Notes under the pieces: model-generated | The model's input: the letters and a program-made list of their open reading frames with translations, nothing else | Databases searched by the model: none | What the model was told of the DNA's origin: nothing | Assembly (NCBI GenBank): GCA_030696455.1 | Contig: JAUYSH010000135.1 | Coordinates: 1-37,502, forward strand | Direction of reading: 5' to 3' | DNA from: Elusimicrobiota bacterium | GTDB lineage: Bacteria; Elusimicrobiota; Elusimicrobia; UBA1565; UBA9628 | DNA length: 37,502 nucleotides | Program-made: the position numbers and the translations under genes | Shown: positions 6,964 to 13,839 of the stretch, in pieces | Layout of the letters: the number at the start of each line of letters is the position of its first letter | Position numbering within the stretch: the first letter of the stretch is position 1

Positions 6964-7491
6964 TTAGTAGGCGCCGATCTCGCTCTCGAGATCCTGCTCG
7001 GGCAGGCTCTGGTGGCGGTCGGAGCGCACCGGGGACTTCTCGGCGGGCTTGCGGCGGCCGTCGAAGAGGTTCTCGAGCTTCTCGCGATCGGCGGCGATCT
7101 CCTTGGGCGCGACGGGCGCGTCGCCCTGGGCCGGCGCGGAGAGGTTGGCGCGCAGGGCGCGGTTGGAGCTCGCGGCGCTCTCGCGCTGCGCGGCGGCGCG
7201 GTTCATCGGGACCACGACGATGGGAAGGGCGACCGGGAGGGCCGGGGCGGCTTCCATCATGGAGGCCGGGACGGGGGCGAGCAGAAGCGGAGAGACCGGG
7301 GTGAGCAGGGGCGCCGGGAGGTTGATGCGCGGACTGATCATGATGTTGGCCGCCGGGCCGGGCAGGTTCATCGGGGTCCCGATGTAGAGGTTGCCGCGGC
7401 CGCCGGGGAGGATCGAGGTCACCTGGGCCGAAGCCGAGGTCGCGAGGATCAGAGCGAGAGTGGGGAGGACCGTCTTCATCTTGGTGTTCAT
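6964..7491 (-). CDS. Small secreted Ala/Pro/Leu-rich protein (shared N-terminal module)
   Basis: A 175-residue protein of no known family. It begins with a signal peptide (MNTKMKTVLPTLALILA, cleavage expected at SASA-Q). A tract rich in Ala, Pro, Leu and Val follows to about residue 95 with repeated LLTPVSP/LLLAPVP-like units, and then a charged tail. The tail contains LENLFDGRRKPAEKS, close to motifs in the CPBP protein at 35225-36538 and the kinase-like protein at 13840-15810. It looks like the shared N-terminal module without a following domain. The ATG at 7491 is supported by a TATACT 9 nt upstream; a second Met four codons later is possible. The location is probably periplasmic. Function unknown. 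Confidence 0.7.
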   Translation of the reverse strand: MNTKMKTVLPTLALILATSASAQVTSILPGGRGNLYIGTPMNLPGPAANIMISPRINLPAPLLTPVSPLLLAPVPASMMEAAPALPVALPIVVVPMNRAAAQRESAASSNRALRANLSAPAQGDAPVAPKEIAADREKLENLFDGRRKPAEKSPVRSDRHQSLPEQDLESEIGAY

Positions 7492-7500
7492 AGCCCCTAC

Positions 7501-7506
7501 AGTATA
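7501..7506 (-). promoter_or_regulatory. -10 box TATACT, 9 nt before start codon
   Basis: TATACT on the minus strand lies 9 nt before the ATG at 7491. No good -35 box is seen at 16-18 bp. An AGGGG between the box and the ATG is too close to the start for normal ribosome binding, so a leaderless transcript is likely. Confidence 0.5.
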
Positions 7507-7565
7507 GGAAGCTCGCGAATAATCACCGATGAGAGCGGTCAACCCAAGCACTTGATGGAGGTCAA

Positions 7566-7641
7566 CTGAAAATCCTCATTAAAAACAACACATATTTTCA
7601 ATATTACCCGAAGGGCCTAGACCGAAACGGCAGGGCCTAGA
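7566..7641. other. AT-rich intergenic patch with tandem decamer
   Basis: Between the small secreted gene and dtd, about 45 bp (7566-7610) are strikingly A/T-rich against the surrounding GC-rich sequence. They are followed by the decamer AGGGCCTAGA repeated at 20-bp spacing (7612-7621 and 7632-7641); the second copy contains the dtd stop codon. This may include the promoter region for the minus-strand gene downstream or an old insertion scar. Confidence 0.4.
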
Positions 7642-8095
7642 AGGAATAGGTGTCGAGGACGATGGTCACGGGGCCGTCGTTGACCGATTCGACCGCCATG
7701 GACGCGCCGAATTCCCCGGTGGCGACCGTCAGGCCCGCGGCGGCGAGCCGCTGCGCGGCGCGCCGGTACAGGGGCTCGGCCTGGTCCGGGCGCGCGGCGG
7801 CGGTGAAGTCGGGGCGGCGGCCGCCCTTGAGTTCGGCGCACAAGGTGAACTGGGAAATGAGAAGGATCTCGCCGCGGACGTCCAGGACGGACCGGTCGAA
7901 CTTGCCCGCGTCGTTGGCGAAAATCCTCAGGGCGAGGAGTTTGTCGACCAGCTTCTTGACCGAGGCCTCGTCATCCTCGAGCCCGACGCCCAGAAGGACG
8001 AGCAGGCCGGAGCCGATGGAGCGCTTCTCCCCGGCGCGGACGCCGTCCCGCAAAAGGACGGAGGCCGACAAAACCCGCATCGCCACGGCTTTCAT
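7637..8095 (-). CDS. dtd: D-aminoacyl-tRNA deacylase
   Basis: A 152-residue enzyme of family-typical size that hydrolyses D-aminoacyl-tRNAs (and Gly-tRNA-Ala) in the cytoplasm as translation quality control. Both signature motifs are present: SQFTL at 81-85, and the cross-subunit Gly-Pro motif in NDGPVTI, Gly-Pro at 141-142. The N-terminus MKAVAMRVLSASV aligns with the canonical MRAVVQRVSxASV, supporting the ATG at 8095 over the internal Met. It is divergent from thpR with only 20 bp between start codons, in which the two promoters overlap. Confidence 0.95.
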   Translation of the reverse strand: MKAVAMRVLSASVLLRDGVRAGEKRSIGSGLLVLLGVGLEDDEASVKKLVDKLLALRIFANDAGKFDRSVLDVRGEILLISQFTLCAELKGGRRPDFTAAARPDQAEPLYRRAAQRLAAAGLTVATGEFGASMAVESVNDGPVTIVLDTYSF

Positions 8096-8096
8096 T

Positions 8097-8113
8097 GAGA
8101 TATAGTTTATCTC
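8097..8113. promoter_or_regulatory. Overlapping divergent promoters of dtd and thpR
   Basis: The 20 bp between the two start codons hold a near-palindrome (GAGAT, 7 bp, ATCTC). On the + strand TATAGT (8101-8106) lies 9 nt before the thpR ATG. On the minus strand TAAACT (8109-8104) lies 8 nt before the dtd ATG. The -10 boxes overlap, so polymerases would compete, and neither gene has room for a leader. Confidence 0.5.
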
Positions 8114-8115
8114 TT

Positions 8116-8655
8116 ATGCGCCTGTTCATCGCGGTCGCCGCGGACGAGGAGGTCAAGTCGGCCGCCGCCGAGGCGGTCGCGCGCCTGCGCCGCGCCGGGG
8201 GAAGCTTCCGCTGGGTGGACCCGCGCGACATGCACACGACCTTGCGCTGGTTCGGCGCGACGCCCGAGGAGAGGCTGCCCGAGATCCGCGAGCTGATGGC
8301 GCGCGCCGCCGCCGCGGCGGCGCCGTTCGAGATCGTCTATGGCGGCGTGGACGCGTTCGACTCGCATGAGGAGGCGCGCGTGGTCTGGATCGGGCTGAGC
8401 GAGGGCGCGGGGCCGATGGAGAAGCTCGCCGGGCTGTTGCTGCGCGACGAGCCGCGTCCGTACGCGCCGCACCTCACCTTGGGCCGCAACCGCGCCGCCG
8501 CCGCCCTGCCCGCCTTCATCGCCGCCCTCAAGGCCGAGCCCGTCCTGGCCCTGCGCCGCCCCGTGACGAAGATCAGCCTCTACGCGAGCAAGCCCGCCCC
8601 CTTCGGCCACGCCTATGAGATTCTCTACGAGGCGGAACTGACCGGCCCGGCTTGA
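8116..8655 (+). CDS. thpR: RNA 2',3'-cyclic phosphodiesterase (LigT/ThpR)
   Basis: A 179-residue member of the 2H phosphoesterase superfamily, which opens 2',3'-cyclic phosphate RNA ends. The two catalytic H-x-T-L motifs are present at His40 (MHTTLRWFG) and His119 (PHLTLGRNR). The ATG at 8116 begins the typical MRLFIAV strand; an in-frame TTG at 8095 would sit under the dtd start. A degenerate palindromic element follows 3 nt after the stop, beyond which the convergent gene at 8729 ends. Confidence 0.92.
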   Translation: MRLFIAVAADEEVKSAAAEAVARLRRAGGSFRWVDPRDMHTTLRWFGATPEERLPEIRELMARAAAAAAPFEIVYGGVDAFDSHEEARVVWIGLSEGAGPMEKLAGLLLRDEPRPYAPHLTLGRNRAAAALPAFIAALKAEPVLALRRPVTKISLYASKPAPFGHAYEILYEAELTGPA

Positions 8656-8658
8656 ATT

Positions 8659-8726
8659 GGCGTCAGTCCTCCCGATCTCACTTCGGCGGGGCTGTCCTCA
8701 ACGCAAAGATCGGTAGGCCTGGCACC
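8659..8726. repeat. Palindromic element PE3 (68 bp, degenerate)
   Basis: The arms GGCGTCAGTCCT and, reversed, GGTGCCAGGCCT pair over about 20 bp with four mismatches around a 28-nt centre. The right tip is identical to that of PE1 and PE4. It begins 3 nt after the thpR stop and ends 2 nt before the stop of the convergent gene, filling the gap between them. Confidence 0.75.
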
Positions 8727-8728
8727 GT

Positions 8729-11470
8729 CTAGAAGGCTTCGTATTGAGGCTTCCACAGGCGCGAGAAGCCGATGGAGACGCCCGTGGTCATGATGTAGCC
8801 CCTGTTCGGGCGGGTCTTGAGCTGGAACCAGTAGACATCGAAGAACGGGGCCAAGGTCAGGTGGCGGCGGATCGGGATGCGCAGCTTGACGTTGAAGTCG
8901 CCCTCGAGGCGAAGGTCGCCGGCGGTGTCCTGCTTGGTCAGGAAGAAGTAGTTGTTCCAGAGCTCGCCCTGCAGCAGGGCCTTGGAGGGCCCGACCTCGC
9001 GCGAGAACACGGAGCGCAGGCGCAGACCGCTCTGGGTGTTCGGCGGCTCGCGGCCGAGGTCGCGCTTGAGGATGCCCGAAAGGACGAGCGTGCGCACGAA
9101 GGTCCCGTCGAAGAACTCGACGCCGGGGAAAAGGCTGTAGGCCTGCTTGCGGCGCAGGCCGCGCGCGGACTCGAACTCGCCGTCGTACTGCAGGCCGAGC
9201 GAAGGGCCCCAGGAGCGCGCGAGCCACTCCCGGCGGATCTGGCCCGCGCGGTGGGTGCCCAAGGTCAGCAGCATGATGCGGTTGGAGGCGAGGTTGACGG
9301 TCGCGGGAGCGTTGCGCGGCTCGAGGCGGCTCTTGGCGTACTCCGCCTCGACGGTGTTCGTCCATTTGAACTCGCGCTTGAGGTACTCGGCGTCGGCCTT
9401 GAACACGCCGCCGACGAGCAGCTCGTCGAAGCCCTGGATGCGGGAGTTGGGCACCGTGTTGAACTCGTCGGAGCGTACGACCTTGGTCTGACGCAGGTTC
9501 AGCCCGACGTCGCGGAAGTTCAGGCGCCAGAGGCCGGGCGCGCTCAGCGGAGCGCCGGCCATCCACCCGCGCCAGTCAGCGGCGCTCGCGCCGGCGGAAC
9601 GGGGCTTCAACTCGCCGAGCACGGCGGCGTCCACCGTCGAAGTCCCGTCGAAGAGCTCATAGGGCTCGGGCAGGCCCAGCGTCTCGGCGGCGGTCCTCGA
9701 GGTGGCGAGCCGGTATGAGCCCTTGGCGTCGAGAGGCGCGCCGCGAAGGCGGCGCTTCGAGTCGAAGCCGGACACCGTGAAGCGCAGCTTCGCGTCGACC
9801 GGCAGGCCGGCTTCCTCGCGACGCGCCTGCCCGGCGGCTTCGGCCGCGAGGCTCTTGAGCCGAGAGCCCGGCAGCGAGACGAGCACGGCCTGCCCGGCGC
9901 CGCCGAGGTTCGCGCGGATCAGGCCCTCGCGGACGCCGCCCGGCGTGTCGCCCATCATCCGCGACACGGGCAGCAGGCCCGCCTCGGCTCGTCCCCGCTC
10001 GGACAGAAGGCCCGCCGAGAGCGTCCAGAACTCGCGCGCCGTGTAGAACGGCCACTTGCGCCCCGTGCCCGCGAAGACGGCGCGCGCGGGGGGGATCAAA
10101 GGATTCTCGGTCGAGGCCGGCGCGACGAAGGCGTCCCACTCGCGGATCGGGAAGCCGTCGAGCTGGAGCGCGAGGTCGTCGAGCAGGCGCGCGGAGCTCG
10201 TCACCGTCCACGACGCGCGCTCATCCTCGACGCGCCGGTCGATCTCGTAGACGTTCAGAGCGGGGCGGTACGCGAGCAGCGCCGGGAACGGCGGAGCGTA
10301 GGCCGGGCGCTCGGCCTGGACGACGGTGGCCGAGGGCGGCGGCACGGTCGAGAAGCCGTCGGGCCCTTCGCCGAGGATGAGGTCGACGCCGGTCCCGGTG
10401 GTCAGGCGCTCGGAGCGCGCGAGCTCAGGCGGGGCGAGCAGGACGACGACGTCGGCCTCGGCGCGCAAGCGGGGGATGAGCTCGCTGACGGAGGTCGCCG
10501 CGTCGCGCACGGCCAGGCGGCCGAGCCCGAAGCGGGGGAGGAGCGCGCCGGCGGAGTCGGGCGTCAGCCCCACGAGGGCGACGCGCGTGCCGGAGGCGTC
10601 GACGACCGCGTACGGGGGGAAGGGCCCACGCGCGGCGTCCGTCGAGTAGACGAGGTTCGCCGAGAGGAAACGCACGCCGTCGGGATGCCCGTTCAGATAG
10701 GCCTCGAGGTCGGACCAATGCTCGATCTCGGAGGCGGAGATCGCCGACCAGCGCAGGCCGGCCCGCTCGAGGGCGTCGAGGACCTGGGGCGGCGTTCCGT
10801 CGGACATCGTCGAGCCCAAGGTCCCCCCGCGGGCGACGCCGAGCCACGGGCGGGGCGTAGCGGCCGCGGCGGCCGCCAGACGGGCGAGGCCGCCGTGCTC
10901 GCGGGCGGGGATGAGCACCGCCATGTCCCGCCCCTTCCAGCGCACGCGATAGAAGCCCGCGAAGCCTTGGCGCCAGCGGCGGGTCGCGCGGCGGTCGAGC
11001 TCGGCGCTCAAGGTCAGCGTGGTCGCGCCGGCCTGGGACACGTGGGCCGAGGCCTCGGCTTCCCGCTCACGCAGAGCCATCGCGCCGTAGACCGGGAACG
11101 TCGTCGGGTCGGCGGCCGACTTCACGAGCGCGGCGACGAAGTCCTCGGCCGGCGGGTAGACGAACGCGACGCCGTGCTCCGACTCGAGCGCCACGGCGGT
11201 GGAGGCGGAGTCCGTCGGCGGCGCGCCGAGCGCGCTCGGCAGGCGGCAGATGTGGTCGTCGCCGGTGAACGAGCAGGCGACGATGTCGACGCCGAGCAGC
11301 TCGGCGTCGCCGCCGGCGTCGCGCAGCGCGCGTTCGAGGGCCGGGACGACGGCCGTCGTCCCGGCCGAGGGCGTGTCCTCGATCAGGACCAGCCGCACGG
11401 GGGGAGCCGCCTGCGCGGCGGCGACGGCAAGGAAGACGGCGGATAGGAACGCAATCACGGGAGCGGGCAT
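8729..11470 (-). CDS. Degenerate UshA-like 5'-nucleotidase fused to outer-membrane beta-barrel
   Basis: A 913-residue exported protein. A signal peptide (about 1-21, ending AQA-A) precedes a region of UshA/5'-nucleotidase plan. The metallophosphatase strand pattern is recognisable around 225-300 (RFLSANLVYSTD, FPPYAVVDASGTRVALVGLT). The GNHEFD metal motif is replaced by SASEIEH near residue 245, and the later histidine motif has become LLAPPE near 345. A 5'-nucleotidase C-terminal-like domain follows at about 490-640 (GSRLKSLAAEA, KGSYRLATS). From about 690 to the end, alternating strands finish in SIGFSRLWKPQYEAF; a terminal Phe is typical of BAM-inserted barrels. Catalysis is doubtful; a binding or surface role is likelier. 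It is last in a minus-strand cluster with prc and a secreted kinase-like protein. Domain calls come from motifs, not a search. Confidence 0.65.
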   Translation of the reverse strand: MPAPVIAFLSAVFLAVAAAQAAPPVRLVLIEDTPSAGTTAVVPALERALRDAGGDAELLGVDIVACSFTGDDHICRLPSALGAPPTDSASTAVALESEHGVAFVYPPAEDFVAALVKSAADPTTFPVYGAMALREREAEASAHVSQAGATTLTLSAELDRRATRRWRQGFAGFYRVRWKGRDMAVLIPAREHGGLARLAAAAAATPRPWLGVARGGTLGSTMSDGTPPQVLDALERAGLRWSAISASEIEHWSDLEAYLNGHPDGVRFLSANLVYSTDAARGPFPPYAVVDASGTRVALVGLTPDSAGALLPRFGLGRLAVRDAATSVSELIPRLRAEADVVVLLAPPELARSERLTTGTGVDLILGEGPDGFSTVPPPSATVVQAERPAYAPPFPALLAYRPALNVYEIDRRVEDERASWTVTSSARLLDDLALQLDGFPIREWDAFVAPASTENPLIPPARAVFAGTGRKWPFYTAREFWTLSAGLLSERGRAEAGLLPVSRMMGDTPGGVREGLIRANLGGAGQAVLVSLPGSRLKSLAAEAAGQARREEAGLPVDAKLRFTVSGFDSKRRLRGAPLDAKGSYRLATSRTAAETLGLPEPYELFDGTSTVDAAVLGELKPRSAGASAADWRGWMAGAPLSAPGLWRLNFRDVGLNLRQTKVVRSDEFNTVPNSRIQGFDELLVGGVFKADAEYLKREFKWTNTVEAEYAKSRLEPRNAPATVNLASNRIMLLTLGTHRAGQIRREWLARSWGPSLGLQYDGEFESARGLRRKQAYSLFPGVEFFDGTFVRTLVLSGILKRDLGREPPNTQSGLRLRSVFSREVGPSKALLQGELWNNYFFLTKQDTAGDLRLEGDFNVKLRIPIRRHLTLAPFFDVYWFQLKTRPNRGYIMTTGVSIGFSRLWKPQYEAF

Positions 11471-11557
11471 TCTACTAAACGTCGATACGGGCGGGGGCCG
11501 GCGACCTGAGGTCCTCGGGGCCGCTCGGTCTCGAGCCTCGCTCGGGGTCGACCGCCG

Positions 11558-13834
11558 TTACTGCGTCACGGCTTGGCGGCGGCGGCGCTCGGCCTGCCCG
11601 ACCGGCAGGGGCGGCGTCACCGCGGTCAGGTCGGCCGCGATGCGCAAAGTCTCATCGAGCACCGAGTCGGGCGCGTCGGCCGCGGCCTCGAAGCCGGGTG
11701 CGTCCTCGTCGAGCCCCATGGCGGCGGGCGTCCCGGGCGCCGGAGCGGTCGTCGTCGAGACGGCGGGCGCCTTGCCGTCGAGGATGGCCAACGTGATCTC
11801 CTCGGAGGGGTAGGGCTTCTCCTTGCCGGCGGCGCGCTCCTTCTTGCGCGAGGCGAGGCGCTCCTCGTCGGTCTTGCGCTCGGCCAAGCGCTCCTTCTCG
11901 TTGAGCGAGAGCCCCTTATCTTTTTTTTGCTTCTCCCAGCGGGCCATGTCCTCCTTGATCCACTTGAACTCGCGCGAGGCCGCGACGCGGGCCGTCGACG
12001 CCTTGGTCAAGGTCGAGAGGTGCGCCTGCAGAGTCACGCTGCGGTCGTAGGGGACGGGCTCGACCTCGTCGTAGGGCAGCGCGCTCTTCTGCGAGCTCTC
12101 GGTCGACTCGCTGATGTCGCCGTAGAAGGGGAGGTGGATGTCGGGCAGCACCCCCCGGTTCTGCGTCGAGCCGCCGGAGACGCGGTAGAACTTCTGGATC
12201 GTCAGCTTCAGCGCGCCGGGCTTATAAGAACGGTAGGCCGGCGGGAGGTACTGGTTGAGCTCGAGCACCGACTGCACCGTGCCCTTGCCGAAGGTCTTCT
12301 TCTCGCCGACGACGATGCCGCGGCCGTAGTCCTGCAGGGCCGCCGCGAAGATCTCGGAGGCCGAGGCGGAGCCGTGCGCGGTCAGCACGATCATCGGCCC
12401 GTCGAAGGTCGTCATCGAGTCGTTGTCGCGCAGCAGCTTGATCGTGCCGCGGGTGTCCTTGACCTGGACGACGGGACCGGAGTTGATGAACAGGCCGGTG
12501 AGCGAGACGGCCTCGGACAGCGAACCGCCGCCGTCGCGCCGCAGGTCGATGATCAGCGAATCCACGCCGCGCCGCTTCATCTCCCCGATGAGACGCTCGG
12601 TGTCGCGCGTGGCGCTCTTGCCGTCGGAGCCGCCGCGCATGTCCGCGTAGAACGAGGGCAGGTCGAGCACGCCGACGCGCGAGGGCTTGCCGCCCTTGCC
12701 GGGCACGGTGAAGATCTTGGCCCTGGCCTCCTGGTCGGTGAGCTTGATCTCGTCGCGCACGAGGGTGATGACGACGCGCGTGGCGGGATCGATCGCGGCG
12801 GCGGGGATGACGCGCATGCGCACGGTGGAGCCCTTCTCGCCGCGGATCATCTGCACGAGACGGTCGAGCTTCATGCCGACGGCGTCGACGAACGGGCCGT
12901 CGCCCTGGGCGACCGCCTCGATCTTGTCGTTGGGCTTCAGGCGCTTGTCGGAGTCCGCGGGGCCGCCGGGGACGAGGGAGACGATGCGCGCGTAGCCGTC
13001 CTCGGAGCGAAGCACGGCGCCGATGCCGACGAGGGAGAGCTTCATGCTGATGTCGAAGTTCTCCTTCTGGGCGGCGGCGAGGTAGTCCGTATGGGGATCG
13101 AAGACCCGTGTCAGCGCGGAGACGAAGGTGGAGAACACGTCGATCCCGTCGTACTCCTTGTAGCTGCGCAGGATGCGGTCGTAGCGCTGGTCGATGGTCT
13201 CCTTGGCCGTGAGCTCCTTGGCCGGCTTGACCGCTTCTTCGGCCTTCGCCTCGGGCTTGGCGGCGGGTTTTTCCGCGGCCTTCTTGGCGGCGGCGGCCTT
13301 GGCCTCCTCGGCCTTGCGCTTGGCGAGGCGCTCGAGCAGGACCTCGTGCTTGATGCGCAGGCGCCAGAGCTCCTTGGACTCCTCGGGCGTCGCGGGCCAA
13401 GGCATCTCGTGGCGGTCGAGGACGATCTTCTCGTTGTTGGTGAAGTCGAAGGTGGAGGACGTCAGCTCCTTGACGTGCGCGACGCGCTCCTCGAGGCGCT
13501 TCACGACGCGTTCATGGATCTCGTAGGCGGCCTCGACGTCGCCGTCCTTGAGCCGGTCGTCGAGCGTGGCCCCGTACTTCGCCTCGAACTCGTCGACGTC
13601 GCTCTTCTCGAGGATCATGTGGTTGTAGTCGTAGGCCTCGAGGTAGTTGCGCAGGAAGTCCTTGGAGACCGCGTCGTCGATCGGGCGGCGCGCGTAATGA
13701 GTCTGCTCGAGCAGGCGGCCGACGAGCTCGGCGACGATGGGGCCGCCGCCGTACTTGTCGAAGGCGGAGGCGGGAACCGCGAGGACCAGCGCCAGCGAGA
13801 CGGCGAGCAGCCGCCGAAAAATCGTGTCATTCAT
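11558..13834 (-). CDS. prc: Tail-specific (C-terminal processing) protease Prc
   Basis: A 758-residue periplasmic serine protease of the Prc/Tsp type, family S41A. A signal peptide (about 1-24) is followed by the N-terminal helical domain, interrupted at about 185-215 by a Lys/Ala/Glu-rich insert (KRKAEEAKAAAAKKAAEKP). A PDZ domain lies at about 265-350 (SLVGIGAVLRSEDGYARI). The protease core has catalytic Ser near residue 490 in GSASASEIFAAALQDYGRG and the Lys general base about 25 residues later in KKTFGKGTVQ. Prc degrades or trims proteins with exposed C-termini and in E. coli controls murein hydrolases through NlpI. The ATG lies 5 nt after the stop of the kinase-like gene with AAAGG upstream, so the two are co-transcribed. 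The target may be a neighbouring envelope protein, but this is only inferred. Confidence 0.93.
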   Translation of the reverse strand: MNDTIFRRLLAVSLALVLAVPASAFDKYGGGPIVAELVGRLLEQTHYARRPIDDAVSKDFLRNYLEAYDYNHMILEKSDVDEFEAKYGATLDDRLKDGDVEAAYEIHERVVKRLEERVAHVKELTSSTFDFTNNEKIVLDRHEMPWPATPEESKELWRLRIKHEVLLERLAKRKAEEAKAAAAKKAAEKPAAKPEAKAEEAVKPAKELTAKETIDQRYDRILRSYKEYDGIDVFSTFVSALTRVFDPHTDYLAAAQKENFDISMKLSLVGIGAVLRSEDGYARIVSLVPGGPADSDKRLKPNDKIEAVAQGDGPFVDAVGMKLDRLVQMIRGEKGSTVRMRVIPAAAIDPATRVVITLVRDEIKLTDQEARAKIFTVPGKGGKPSRVGVLDLPSFYADMRGGSDGKSATRDTERLIGEMKRRGVDSLIIDLRRDGGGSLSEAVSLTGLFINSGPVVQVKDTRGTIKLLRDNDSMTTFDGPMIVLTAHGSASASEIFAAALQDYGRGIVVGEKKTFGKGTVQSVLELNQYLPPAYRSYKPGALKLTIQKFYRVSGGSTQNRGVLPDIHLPFYGDISESTESSQKSALPYDEVEPVPYDRSVTLQAHLSTLTKASTARVAASREFKWIKEDMARWEKQKKDKGLSLNEKERLAERKTDEERLASRKKERAAGKEKPYPSEEITLAILDGKAPAVSTTTAPAPGTPAAMGLDEDAPGFEAAADAPDSVLDETLRIAADLTAVTPPLPVGQAERRRRQAVTQ

Positions 13835-13839
13835 GTTGT

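Noticed and set aside
13194-13400. The Lys/Ala/Glu-rich insert in prc as a sign of frameshift or foreign DNA
   Set aside because: The frame is intact on both sides, protease and PDZ motifs follow in normal order, and such charged inserts are common in secreted bacterial proteins.
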